Positions 17,694 through 25,778 of a stretch of 64,000 nt of DNA are shown piece after piece. Location of the stretch: contig CAZTJA010000006.1 of the NCBI GenBank assembly GCA_964613745.1, forward strand, positions 3,920-67,919, read 5' to 3'. The notes beneath the pieces were generated by a model. That model ran no database searches and was not told the DNA's origin. It worked only from the letters and a program-made list of their open reading frames with translations. The position numbers and the translations under genes were made by a program. How positions within the stretch are numbered: the first letter of the stretch is position 1; each line of letters opens with the position of its first letter. This DNA comes from CAZTJA01 sp964613745. GTDB taxonomy: Bacteria; Desulfobacterota; Desulfomonilia; Desulfomonilales; Desulfomonilaceae.

Positions 17694-18158
17694 ATGACTA
17701 AGATTATAGAAGGTATGTTGAATGCTACCGGTTTAAAGACCGCTCTCGTTGCAAGTCGATGGAATGATTTTATTGTTTCCCGTCTTATTTCCGGTGCCGA
17801 GGACGCGCTAATAAGGCATGGTGCCGCCGGAGAAGATATTACAGTCGTGAGGGTTCCCGGAGCCTTCGAAATACCTCAGGTGGTTGCAGCGGTTGTAAAC
17901 TCCGGTAAATATGACATGGTCATAGCGCTCGGTGCCGTAATACGTGGCTCAACTCCGCATTTTGATTATATCGCCTCCGAAGTTGCGAAAGGTGTTGCTC
18001 AAACTGCTCTGAATACTAAGACTTCCGTCAGCTTTGGAGTACTCACAACGGATACGATTGAGCAAGCAATTGAAAGAGCCGGTTCCAAAGCTGGTAACAA
18101 GGGTGCTGAAGCTGCAATGTCAGCAATCGAAATGGCGAATTTACTGAAACAATTGTGA
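17694..18158 (+). CDS. ribH: 6,7-dimethyl-8-ribityllumazine synthase
   Basis: Condenses the RibB and RibA/D products to form the lumazine used by RibE. Seen: [17 protein letters not shown] near the N-terminus, VPGAFEIPQ, and [14 protein letters not shown] with the catalytic His; the C-terminus keeps GNKGAEAA. 154 aa, normal. The ATG at 17694 is 4 nt after GGAGGG; a TTG at 17691 is too close to it. 14 bp after ribBA. ribD is not in the window. Confidence 0.96.
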   Translation: MTKIIEGMLNATGLKTALVASRWNDFIVSRLISGAEDALIRHGAAGEDITVVRVPGAFEIPQVVAAVVNSGKYDMVIALGAVIRGSTPHFDYIASEVAKGVAQTALNTKTSVSFGVLTTDTIEQAIERAGSKAGNKGAEAAMSAIEMANLLKQL

Positions 18159-18186
18159 TCAATCGATTCCTTGGCAGATGTGAATA

Positions 18187-18663
18187 GTGCCGTCAAGACG
18201 AAGAACCCGAGAATTCGTCCTTCAGGTTCTGTTTGCCGCGGATGCGTGCAAGCAGAACCCGCATAATTTATTCGAATTTCTGGAGTCACACTTCGCTTCG
18301 GATCAGGAAGAAGTTCTTCAACTGCATCGTGTCATGAAGGATTTCGCCCGTGATTTGGTGCGGACCGTTTCGACCGATCTCGAAACAATCGATCAGAGTA
18401 TTTCGAAACTCTCTCACAATTGGAAGTTGCATCGCCTAAACAGAGTGGATCGTAATATTCTCCGACTTGCGATCGCGGAGATCATCAATTTCCCAAATGT
18501 TCCGGCGACGGTAATACTCAACGAAGCCATTGAATTGGCAAAAAAATATGGAACCGAGAACTCACCTGCCTTTGTAAACGGCATTCTGGACCGCATTCAT
18601 CTTCTTCAGCCTCGACCTACTACCGCTTCCGAAATGTTGGAACTTATTTCCAAGCTTGATTAA
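18187..18663 (+). CDS. nusB: transcription antitermination protein NusB
   Basis: All-helical RNA-binding factor of the rRNA antitermination complex with NusE (S10). N-terminal SRRRTREFVLQVLFA contains the Arg-rich boxA-binding region, and LNRVDRNILRLAIAEI followed by ILNEAIELAKKYGTENSPAFVNGILDRI is the family C-terminal signature. 158 aa with a GTG start at 18187. Placement directly after ribH (28 bp) is a very common arrangement, supporting one operon. Confidence 0.95.
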   Translation: MPSRRRTREFVLQVLFAADACKQNPHNLFEFLESHFASDQEEVLQLHRVMKDFARDLVRTVSTDLETIDQSISKLSHNWKLHRLNRVDRNILRLAIAEIINFPNVPATVILNEAIELAKKYGTENSPAFVNGILDRIHLLQPRPTTASEMLELISKLD

Positions 18664-18713
18664 ATTTATTTAAAACGTTAAAATTATATCAGGAATGAGT
18701 CCAGAGGTTTACG

Positions 18714-20120
18714 ATGACCTTAGCACGAGTTTTGGTGTTCATTTTCGTATTAGCTTTAGTGCCGGCTTTGAGTGCGGCCGATGCCGAAACCAACTCGACT
18801 GACGACAGCCCCAAAACCGGGAGAATCGGAAATACAGGGTATGTTGTTCCCATTCCGGAAATTAAGATCCGAAGTATTGTAGGCGAGACAAAACCGCCGG
18901 AAGATCGAAACGATAAATCAGAATCCCAACCTTCCCCTCACGTTCAAGATTCTCAGCCGCTTAAACCTCAAATGGTTGGCCCGAGAAAACAAGCTCCTGC
19001 TAAACCCATCGAGCCTTCTCAGCCTGCGGTTCAGGAAAAAACCGAAGCCGGTGATCAACGGGAAGCCGGGTCCCCTCACCCGGTCCGGACAGGAATCCAT
19101 AAAGAAGAATTTAAAAGCGAATCTGAGCCCCCAAAAGAACCGAAGGCTAAGAAGGAATCCGAAGATCGCGCTGAACTCCCTTGGAGACCCCCGATAGCTC
19201 CGGAACTTATGGGTGATCCGCCGGTGCCCCCAAAGGAAATATTCAAGAAAAAAGCAGTCTCCATTCCGACTATATTGGAATCAAAGGCATCTCCTAAAGC
19301 GGGAACGCCAAAGATCGAAAAGGATTCTTTTCGGGAACTGCAGGTCACTCCGGAACAGTTGCCCGTTGCATCTAGAAATGAACCTGAAAGATCACCGGAT
19401 CCCGTCGTGAGCAATGAAACAGTTCAAACCAAGTCACACACGAACGTGGCCTCTCAGCCCGAGATAGCTCGACCTGAAATGAGTGAACCGTCCCCGGAAC
19501 CGGGATTCCGACCAATGCAGGCTCCAACGGAGCCCCCTACCGAAAAAATGGTCGATAAGCAGCCTGCCCAATCCGATGACGATGATAAACAGCAGGAACC
19601 CATTATATCCAGCAATCCACCAGAACCCGAACCCAAGCCGGACAAAGTTCCGGAAACTGCAACCCGACATGCATCTCTCATTCCCACCCCCTTGGACTTG
19701 GATGCAAGAACCAGCCGAGCCGCCCGGGATTATTTGCGAGAGACAGCACCTATTTTGGAGGAATTATCCATTCTAATGACGAGGGTTCCCGTTCTTCCGA
19801 TTGCCGACTATGATCCATCCGACCAGAATGCTGCGTTGTTTCCAAAGGAGGCTTACCTCAAATTGGATGCAATTAAGCGTGAATTACAAATTCTAGATTC
19901 GAAGACTTTTTCTATTATTCCACCGGCAAAATACACGGTATTCCATGGTTTGATTCGCGAATCGATCACCGCTACATATCAAGCCTGCGATTCAATAATC
20001 AGTTTTTTTAACGAAAGGACTCCAAGTAATTACCAAACAATAATGGATCACCTACAGAAAGCTCGTGATCTCATAAAGCAAACACGTACAGCCGGACCCG
20101 CAGTTGCATCAATTCATTGA
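18714..20120 (+). CDS. exported proline/glutamate-rich protein of unknown function
   Basis: Not recognised. A clear signal peptide (residues 1-22, VLVFIFVLALVPALSAADA) is followed by about 310 residues of low complexity dominated by Pro, Glu, Lys and Ser (many KP, EP and PP pairs), which is probably extended and may span the periplasm or bind peptidoglycan. The last 140 residues are a separate, folded-looking helical domain (TSRAARDYLRETAPILEEL onwards) with PVLPIADYDPSDQNA and a heptad-like tail. No lipobox and no second membrane helix. The ATG at 18714 follows AGAGG. It sits alone between nusB and the response regulator. Confidence 0.7.
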   Translation: MTLARVLVFIFVLALVPALSAADAETNSTDDSPKTGRIGNTGYVVPIPEIKIRSIVGETKPPEDRNDKSESQPSPHVQDSQPLKPQMVGPRKQAPAKPIEPSQPAVQEKTEAGDQREAGSPHPVRTGIHKEEFKSESEPPKEPKAKKESEDRAELPWRPPIAPELMGDPPVPPKEIFKKKAVSIPTILESKASPKAGTPKIEKDSFRELQVTPEQLPVASRNEPERSPDPVVSNETVQTKSHTNVASQPEIARPEMSEPSPEPGFRPMQAPTEPPTEKMVDKQPAQSDDDDKQQEPIISSNPPEPEPKPDKVPETATRHASLIPTPLDLDARTSRAARDYLRETAPILEELSILMTRVPVLPIADYDPSDQNAALFPKEAYLKLDAIKRELQILDSKTFSIIPPAKYTVFHGLIRESITATYQACDSIISFFNERTPSNYQTIMDHLQKARDLIKQTRTAGPAVASIH

Positions 20121-20262
20121 TCCCGGTGCAAACAATTCCATCTATCTTACTTCAAATATGTTGATCATCTTCCGCGATTAGCATACAATGCGCTTACTAA
20201 GCCGCTTCCCCCCTGGCTGCAAATCATTCATTTATAATTATAAAACTGCAGAGGGTATCACC

Positions 20263-20295
20263 ATGCAGCTAATTGTGCTCGGTGCATATGTCTAA
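20263..20295 (+). promoter_or_regulatory. 10-codon leader mini-ORF overlapping the response-regulator start
   Basis: An ATG at 20263 preceded by GAGGG (20251-20255, 7-nt spacing) opens a 10-codon frame (MQLIVLGAYV) that stops at TAA 20293-20295, 8 nt past the A of the response-regulator ATG (20288), which itself lacks a SD. This arrangement suggests translational coupling. Upstream TATAAT (20233-20238) could be a -10 box inside the palindrome TTTATAATTATAAA. Unproven. Confidence 0.35.
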
Positions 20296-21721
20296 AAAAG
20301 ACGCCCGGATCCTGATTGTTGACGATGAAAAACAGATTTGTGACATCCTCTACAGGCGGGTTTTGTCCGGAGGCTACCAACCACTGGTCGCCCATGATGG
20401 GTCTACCGCCCTGGAAATGATAAAATTAGGGATTCCGGATCTCGTGCTCCTAGACGTGGCTATGCCCGGCATGAGCGGCATGGATGTGTTGGAAAAAGCA
20501 AAAAAGATGGATCCGGATCTGCCGATACTAATGATCACGGCATGGAGCGGAATTGATGGAGCAGTCCAGGCAATTAAGCTCGGGGCCTACGACTACTTGT
20601 CGAAACCAATAAAGAAAGATGATCTCCTGCGGAAAATAGCCGAAGCGCTTGATCTAACCGGTAAGAAGCTAAGGCCGTCGAGAACCAACCTCACAAAAAA
20701 CAGAAAAAATGTTTTAAACCAGTTGCGCGAATTAATGGGACCCAGCGACGTAGTCTCGAGGATTGTCGATGAAGTGGCGATGGTCGCGCCATCCGATTTC
20801 GCGGTCATTATTCAGGGAGATACCGGGACAGGCAAAGAACTCGTTGCTCGCGCCATCCACAATTCGAGTCACAGATCAGCACATCCGATGGTCCCGGTTG
20901 ATTGCGGAGCTATCCCTGAGCCACTTTTCGAGAGTGAGTTGTTCGGTCACGAAAAAGGTGCGTTTACGGGGGCAATATCGGCAAAACAGGGAAAATTCGA
21001 GATGGCCGAGGGCGGCACCCTATTTTTGGACGAAATCTCAAATATGCCCCTTGGATCTCAGATTAAAATGTTACGGGCAATACAAGAAAAAAGTTTCTTC
21101 CGTGTAGGTGGCACTAAGCCGGTCAAAGTTGACGTGCGATTTATAGTGGCTACAAACGACAATCTCAACATTTCAGTTAAGAAGAGTAAATTTTCAAGAG
21201 ATCTTTTCTACCGATTGGGAGAGTTTTCGATACACATTCCGCCGCTTTCGACACGTCGTGAAGACATTATTTATATTGCCGAAAAGATTATCGCCACGAC
21301 AAATGAAGAGCTTGGAAAGACGGTTATTGGAATAAGCGATTCAGCGAAAACCCTCTTGCTGAACCACCTTTGGCCCGGCAATGTCCGTCAGCTACGATCG
21401 GTGATAAGACGTGCCGTTCTTGCAGCCGATGATCGGATACTGCCGCAGCACATTATTTTTCAGGAAGAAGTCCCAGGTAATGATTCGTCTCCAATAGAGA
21501 CCAATGGTGATCATCCTGATGGATTGTCTCTGAGAGAAATTGTTCGACGAAACACAATGTATCTGGAGCGTAAGATAATTATTGAGACACTCAAGAAAAC
21601 TGCCGGGAACAAGGCGAAGGCGGCCAGAATTCTTCAAATTGATTACACCACGATTCACGCAAAAATAAAGCAGTACGGAATTTCAAGCGACTTAGCTTAC
21701 CTGAACGATGGCGACGAATAG
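20288..21721 (+). CDS. NtrC-type sigma54-dependent response regulator
   Basis: Transcription activator with three domains. Receiver domain (about 1-120): acidic pair D12/D13, phospho-acceptor D56 in LLDVAMPG, and the KP pair in YLSKPIKK. AAA+ domain (about 140-380): Walker A GDTGTGKELVA, ELFGHEKGAFTGA carrying the GAFTGA sigma54-contact loop, and GGTLFLDEIS. C-terminal Fis-type helix-turn-helix: KAKAARILQIDYTTIHAKI. 477 aa. The frame can begin at a TTG at 20273, but ATG 20288 is at the domain boundary. No histidine kinase is adjacent; the nearest is at 25.8 kb. Needs RpoN, encoded at 56.4 kb. Confidence 0.93.
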   Translation: MSKKDARILIVDDEKQICDILYRRVLSGGYQPLVAHDGSTALEMIKLGIPDLVLLDVAMPGMSGMDVLEKAKKMDPDLPILMITAWSGIDGAVQAIKLGAYDYLSKPIKKDDLLRKIAEALDLTGKKLRPSRTNLTKNRKNVLNQLRELMGPSDVVSRIVDEVAMVAPSDFAVIIQGDTGTGKELVARAIHNSSHRSAHPMVPVDCGAIPEPLFESELFGHEKGAFTGAISAKQGKFEMAEGGTLFLDEISNMPLGSQIKMLRAIQEKSFFRVGGTKPVKVDVRFIVATNDNLNISVKKSKFSRDLFYRLGEFSIHIPPLSTRREDIIYIAEKIIATTNEELGKTVIGISDSAKTLLLNHLWPGNVRQLRSVIRRAVLAADDRILPQHIIFQEEVPGNDSSPIETNGDHPDGLSLREIVRRNTMYLERKIIIETLKKTAGNKAKAARILQIDYTTIHAKIKQYGISSDLAYLNDGDE

Positions 21722-21825
21722 CATGTCTATGCTATAACACCTCCCATTTCGCTCACTCGGCTATCAGGACAGTAGATCATCGCTATAGATTCGGGAGATG
21801 AATGGACATCTCGGAATTACTCGGA

Positions 21826-21854
21826 TTGAATGCCGAAGGCTAAAACACTACAAT
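21826..21854 (+). promoter_or_regulatory. sigma70-type promoter of the KY-module/pentapeptide pair
   Basis: TTGAAT (21826-21831), 17 bp, TACAAT (21849-21854), about 46 bp before the ATG at 21901. An inverted repeat CTACAA-5 nt-TTGTAG (21848-21864) overlaps the -10 box and the likely transcription start, an operator-like position. Confidence 0.6.
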
Positions 21855-21900
21855 ATATTTGTAGAAGGTCCTCTTTGGCTTATTTATTTTACGGTTCAGC

Positions 21901-22140
21901 ATGACTAATCGCATGAACATACGGGAATTCGTCGATGATCTACGTGCCGGTCTATCCGACCGGGAACTCATGAACAAGTACGATCTTGATTTAGCGGAGT
22001 TGGAAAAAGTTTTCCAAACATTGATCGATGCCGATTTCATAACAATTTTAGAACTCCATGAACGTGCTCGCATTACTGAGAGTGCCTTTTTCCGAGCCTT
22101 TGCCGAAGTTGAAAAGGCTATGGACGATGAGAAGGATTAA
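21901..22140 (+). CDS. small KY-module protein (standalone)
   Basis: 79-aa acidic cytoplasmic protein without signal or membrane segment. Almost all of it is one module: DDLRAGLSDRELMNKYDLD (12-30), then a helix ending in LIDADFIT and ELHERARITESAFFRAF. The same module occurs twice at 29015-29407 and once at the N-terminus of the ankyrin protein at 46054-47580. The pattern looks like a three- or four-helix, helix-turn-helix-sized fold, but I know no established function. The pentapeptide-repeat gene begins 14 bp downstream, so the two are co-transcribed. The alternative start at 21913 cannot be excluded. Confidence 0.8.
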   Translation: MTNRMNIREFVDDLRAGLSDRELMNKYDLDLAELEKVFQTLIDADFITILELHERARITESAFFRAFAEVEKAMDDEKD

Positions 22141-22154
22141 GTAGGAGTTACCCA

Positions 22155-23009
22155 TTGCCCCAGTTCGAAATTCCCAACCGCTTCACGAGCGAGATCATCT
22201 TTTCAGGCGAAGGACCGACACTGAAATCGGTGGTGGAGACCGCAAGCCGTTTACGAGTGGACCTCGCATCTGCGGATTTGGCTTGGGCTGATTTGCGAGA
22301 TGCAGAGTTAGGGAAAACCGGTTTTGGTGAAGCAAAACTTAACTTCGCGGATTTTCGAGGGGCAAAGCTCTACGAATCGGTTTTTTCCCGATCAGATTTG
22401 ATCAAAGCCAATTTGTCGGAAGCGCGACTAGTAGGATCCAAGTTTGATTTCGCTGATCTATCCGGAGCGAATCTCACGAATGCCAATCTTTTTAATGCTC
22501 TCTTAACGGATGCCGATTTAACTGAGTCCGACATGACCGGGGCAACGCTGGCCGGCAGCGATCTGAGTCGTGCTAGATTGGTAAAATCTAATTTGGCTAG
22601 ATCCAATTTTAAAGAAGTGGATCTTTCTTACGCGAATCTTTCTTTTGCAAATTTACATCGTGCAAAACTGGGTCAGGCAAAACTCAATAGAGCAAAATTG
22701 TGTGAAACTGAATTGATGGAAGCCGATATTTCAGATACTTCACTCTTCAGAACGGATTTGTCCGGAGCAAATCTCGCTGATGTGATTGCTTTCAAAGCCA
22801 ATTTTACTGAAGCGGACTTGACGAAGGCAAAACTTAGCCGCGCTTCGCTCTGGGGAGTAATCATGGTTGGAGCAAATTTAGCCGGCGCCGATCTCCGGGG
22901 AGCGAATTTACATGGCGCCGATTTGACCGGTGCGAACCTGCGGAGCGCGAATTTGAAAGGCACTGATTTTACGAGTGCGAATCTAAAAGGTTGTCGCGGA
23001 TTAGTATAG
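22155..23009 (+). CDS. pentapeptide-repeat protein
   Basis: 284-aa protein built, from about residue 36 to 280, almost entirely of A(D/N)LxX-type five-residue repeats (for example ADLAWADLRDAELG and ANLAGADLRGANLHGADL), which fold as a right-handed quadrilateral beta-helix. The N-terminal 35 residues precede the helix. No membrane segments or catalytic motifs. Some pentapeptide proteins mimic DNA and inhibit gyrase, others are scaffolds; nothing here decides. Start is a TTG at 22155 after TAGGAG; no ATG occurs near. Second gene of the KY-module operon. Confidence 0.88.
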   Translation: MPQFEIPNRFTSEIIFSGEGPTLKSVVETASRLRVDLASADLAWADLRDAELGKTGFGEAKLNFADFRGAKLYESVFSRSDLIKANLSEARLVGSKFDFADLSGANLTNANLFNALLTDADLTESDMTGATLAGSDLSRARLVKSNLARSNFKEVDLSYANLSFANLHRAKLGQAKLNRAKLCETELMEADISDTSLFRTDLSGANLADVIAFKANFTEADLTKAKLSRASLWGVIMVGANLAGADLRGANLHGADLTGANLRSANLKGTDFTSANLKGCRGLV

Positions 23010-23585
23010 ACATAAATTATCGCGGGATAAACTTGACAATAATAGTAGCAGTATTCATACTAAGGCCATTGGGTAGTATATTCCGCAGATAAAGAAAACT
23101 CTTTACTTAACTACCTAGTTTTACGTTTATTTCACATCCACTGAATGCTTGACTTTGTTGAAACGCATTGATATAGATTGTAAGATTGCAATTTTGGTGA
23201 CGAGATCACGTGAGCCGTGTTGCATGATTGGCGCATGAGTTTTTCGTCATTGAATATGAGAGATCTTGTACTAGATCTCATGAGCAAACGTTAAGAGTTT
23301 TTTCGAATTCTTGGTTTCTTTTGAGTTTTCAAAAGAATGTCGCGGGGATATTTGAGTATTTTTCCGGCTGTGAACAGATTTCCCGATTAATGCGGGTATC
23401 CATATTCTCTGCCGGACAGACGGCTCATCCCCATTCGACTTTTCCCGGCAAAAAATAGGAATTATTTAATTCAGGCTCTCAACAATACACTTGCGTCTTT
23501 CGGCTCATCTGGAAGGTGAGTTGCCGCAGTTCTGTACGCTTAGCCCCTAATAAGGCTGAATATAAGGCAAGGAGAAACAAGCAGA
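23010..23585. other. 576-bp gene-free regulatory region before the DsrMK-like pair
   Basis: No credible coding sequence. It holds an inverted repeat GAGATCT-6 nt-AGATCTC (23260-23279) and a sigma54-like element near 23510 (separate entry). The spacing between them, about 240-270 bp, is typical of an upstream activator site and a -24/-12 promoter. Confidence 0.5.
23510..23524 (+). promoter_or_regulatory. candidate sigma54 (-24/-12) promoter
   Basis: TGGAAGGTGAGTTGC has the invariant GG and GC with exactly 10 bp between them, and a good TTGC box; the -24 half deviates (TGGAAG against TGGCAC). It lies 62 bp before the membrane-subunit ATG. Weak match, strengthened only by the nearby sigma54 activator gene. 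Confidence 0.35.
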
Positions 23586-24278
23586 ATGGAAAACAACGTC
23601 AGTCACGCTCTGTTGTTTTTAGAGGAAGAAGTTCAGTACATAGCTTTGGCTTTTATGGCTCTTATGTACACAATCAAAATTATCACACTATTGAAGAAAC
23701 CTGTGCCTCCTGAGCGTGCGGAACTTAAAGGTGATCGAGCCGCAGGCGTAGTGCATTCTCTCACAAACGTCCTGCGACCATGGGATATGGAGAGCACTGA
23801 GAAAAATCTCTATTTTTACGCAGAATTCATGATTTTCCATATTGCAGTAGCTTTGACTATTGGCGCTACTTTCTTCATTCCTCTTGTTCCGCAGCTAATG
23901 ACTCCCGCAGTATCGGTAGTCTTCATGGTTTTCATGATACTGGCCTTCCTCATCGGTTTACGTCGAATTTACCGAAGAGTTACCGTACCTGAAATCAAGA
24001 TAATCAGCACGATTGATGATTATTTCTCGATCATCCTTATGACCACATTCTTCGGGGTAGGCGCCATAACTATGTGGCTGTGGATCCAGGGTAGACCCGA
24101 AACGTCCTGGATGTGGATATTCTTCCTCATGACGACCTTCTTTTTGCTTTACGTCCCGTTCAGCAAGATATCCCATTATGTGTTGTATCCCTTTGGACGG
24201 GTCAATTTTGGGAGAATCTTTGGCGGACGTGGAGTACTCAACAAAAACAATCCGAACGCAACCTGGATACCCCGTTAA
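23586..24278 (+). CDS. DsrM-like cytochrome b membrane subunit
   Basis: 230-aa integral membrane protein with about five hydrophobic segments, resembling the C-terminal part of DsrM/NarI. FMIFHIAVALTIGATFF (His85) and VPFSKISHYVLYP (His197) are helices with possible haem-b ligands; the latter motif matches LPFSKIMHMGG of the DsrM at 9.7-10.7 kb. It is 105 residues shorter than that DsrM. The next gene, 38 bp on, encodes the DsrK-like subunit, so the pair is likely a two-subunit menaquinol-linked reductase or oxidase. SD AGGAG lies 11 nt upstream of the ATG. Confidence 0.82.
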   Translation: MENNVSHALLFLEEEVQYIALAFMALMYTIKIITLLKKPVPPERAELKGDRAAGVVHSLTNVLRPWDMESTEKNLYFYAEFMIFHIAVALTIGATFFIPLVPQLMTPAVSVVFMVFMILAFLIGLRRIYRRVTVPEIKIISTIDDYFSIILMTTFFGVGAITMWLWIQGRPETSWMWIFFLMTTFFLLYVPFSKISHYVLYPFGRVNFGRIFGGRGVLNKNNPNATWIPR

Positions 24279-24316
24279 TCGAATTTAATACCCCGAATTA
24301 TAGTTGGAGGAACTAA

Positions 24317-25702
24317 ATGTCTCAAATTCAAGAATCTCAGTCTTCATCGGAAAACACCGAATTTGAAAAATTGGGAGCCCCCGTTGAAAGACATTGGGAA
24401 ATACAACCTGAATTTACCCCAGAGATGTTGGCCGAAATGGAGAAATTACTGCCCGGAAAACTCAATCGGGTTGTTGCGACTTCACTCGCCGGCTGCATCC
24501 ATTGCGGTATGTGCAGCGACGCATGCCATTACAGTGCTTCCATTCCTGAAGACAAGACCCTTGTACCGGCCTACAAAGCCGATCGCTTCCGCAAATGGTA
24601 CAAATATCGATATGACTGGATGGGCAAGGTTTTCCCAAAATGGGTTGGTGCCGAGCCGTTGACGAAAGAACTTGCCGAAGAGATGTTCGACAAACTTTTT
24701 GGTGGATGCACCATGTGCCGTCGTTGCACTTTCAACTGCCCCATGGGAGTCGATTACGGCATGATGGTAAGAGCGGCCAGAGGAATATTGCAGAAAGTGG
24801 GTCGAGTTCCGGCTAACCTTCAGGAGACCGTAGATACCCATTACAATCACGGCAATAACATGGCGGTTCCTCAGGATGAGTTCATAGAGACCATTGAATG
24901 GATTGAAGAGGAACTTCAAGACGAAGACGGGTGCGAAAATTACACCATTCCAGTGGATAAGAAAGGGGCTCAATATTTCCTCACGCTCAATCCACGAGAA
25001 CCGAAATATTATCCTCTCACGATCCAGGCAAGCGCCAAGGTATTGAATGCGGCAGGCGTAAGCTGGACGATCTCTTCTCGATACTGGGACTTGACGAATT
25101 ACGCCTTGTTTAACGGCAACGATGACGATGCCAAATTATTTTCGATGTGGCAGGCGGAAGACGTGAAGAGGCTCGGTTGCGAGTATCTCTTAGCCGGTGA
25201 GTGTGGACACGGTTACCGAGCCCTGAGATGGGAGCTTCCAAACTGGGTAGGTGGAGTTGATTTCAAGATCACAAGCATGATGGAACTCATGGCAAAATTG
25301 ATCCGGGAGGGGAAACTCAAACTGGACAAATCAGTTTGGAAAGGTCATCGCTTCACATACCACGATTCATGCAACATTGCCCGCTCCGGTGGTGTATGGG
25401 AAGACCAGCGCCTCATCATCCGAGCTGCAGTTGACGACTTCGTAGAAATGGAACACTGGGGGGAACGGAGCTTCTGCTGCGGTGGCGGTGGCGGAGCATT
25501 AGCTATGTCGGAATTTTCAAAGAGGCGAATTGCCGCCGGCAAGATAAAAGGTGATGAAATCAAGGCGACAGGTGCGGATGTTGTGCTTCAGTCCTGTCAT
25601 AATTGCACGGACCAGTTGAAAGAAATTTGCGAGCATTACCATATCGATGCCAAGGTCATGAACCTTGCCGAGTTGTTGTCCCCTGCACTCATACTAGACT
25701 GA
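24317..25702 (+). CDS. DsrK/HdrD-like iron-sulfur (CCG) protein
   Basis: Paralogue of DsrK. Two [4Fe-4S] motifs (C60/C63/C66/C70 and C131/C134/C137/C141), then the HdrD-type part with LAGECGHGYRALRWE, HDSCNIARSG and SFCCGGGGGALAM, and a further CHNC motif in VVLQSCHNCTDQL. 461 aa, against 537 for the DsrK at 8.1-9.7 kb; the N-terminal extension is shorter. ATG at 24317 after GGAGG. Probably cytoplasmic, bound to the DsrM-like protein, and catalysing disulfide or related thiol chemistry coupled to quinone. TmcB of the Tmc complex is similar, but no tetrahaem cytochrome gene is adjacent. Confidence 0.85.
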   Translation: MSQIQESQSSSENTEFEKLGAPVERHWEIQPEFTPEMLAEMEKLLPGKLNRVVATSLAGCIHCGMCSDACHYSASIPEDKTLVPAYKADRFRKWYKYRYDWMGKVFPKWVGAEPLTKELAEEMFDKLFGGCTMCRRCTFNCPMGVDYGMMVRAARGILQKVGRVPANLQETVDTHYNHGNNMAVPQDEFIETIEWIEEELQDEDGCENYTIPVDKKGAQYFLTLNPREPKYYPLTIQASAKVLNAAGVSWTISSRYWDLTNYALFNGNDDDAKLFSMWQAEDVKRLGCEYLLAGECGHGYRALRWELPNWVGGVDFKITSMMELMAKLIREGKLKLDKSVWKGHRFTYHDSCNIARSGGVWEDQRLIIRAAVDDFVEMEHWGERSFCCGGGGGALAMSEFSKRRIAAGKIKGDEIKATGADVVLQSCHNCTDQLKEICEHYHIDAKVMNLAELLSPALILD

Positions 25703-25740
25703 TCAAACGGCTAGACCGGTTGGAACAGATAGGTCTCGTC

Positions 25741-25770
25741 AAGGCTGTAAGACATAAGTCCGACAGCCTT
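25741..25770 (+). terminator. hairpin after the DsrMK-like pair
   Basis: AAGGCTGT (25741-25748) and ACAGCCTT (25763-25770) form an 8-bp stem with a 14-nt loop, followed by TTCGAGATTT. The U-tract is poor, so it may be a weak terminator or attenuator that lets some transcription reach the kinase gene. Confidence 0.4.
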
Positions 25771-25778
25771 TTCGAGAT

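Noticed and set aside
23228..23458. 76-codon plus-strand frame in the gene-free region before the DsrMK-like pair
   Set aside because: No SD, unusual composition (Phe/Ser-rich), no recognisable pattern, and it lies across the regulatory inverted repeat.
24317..25702. Calling the CCG protein TmcB
   Set aside because: No tetrahaem cytochrome (TmcA) or TmcD gene lies beside it, so only a DsrK/HdrD-like name is safe.
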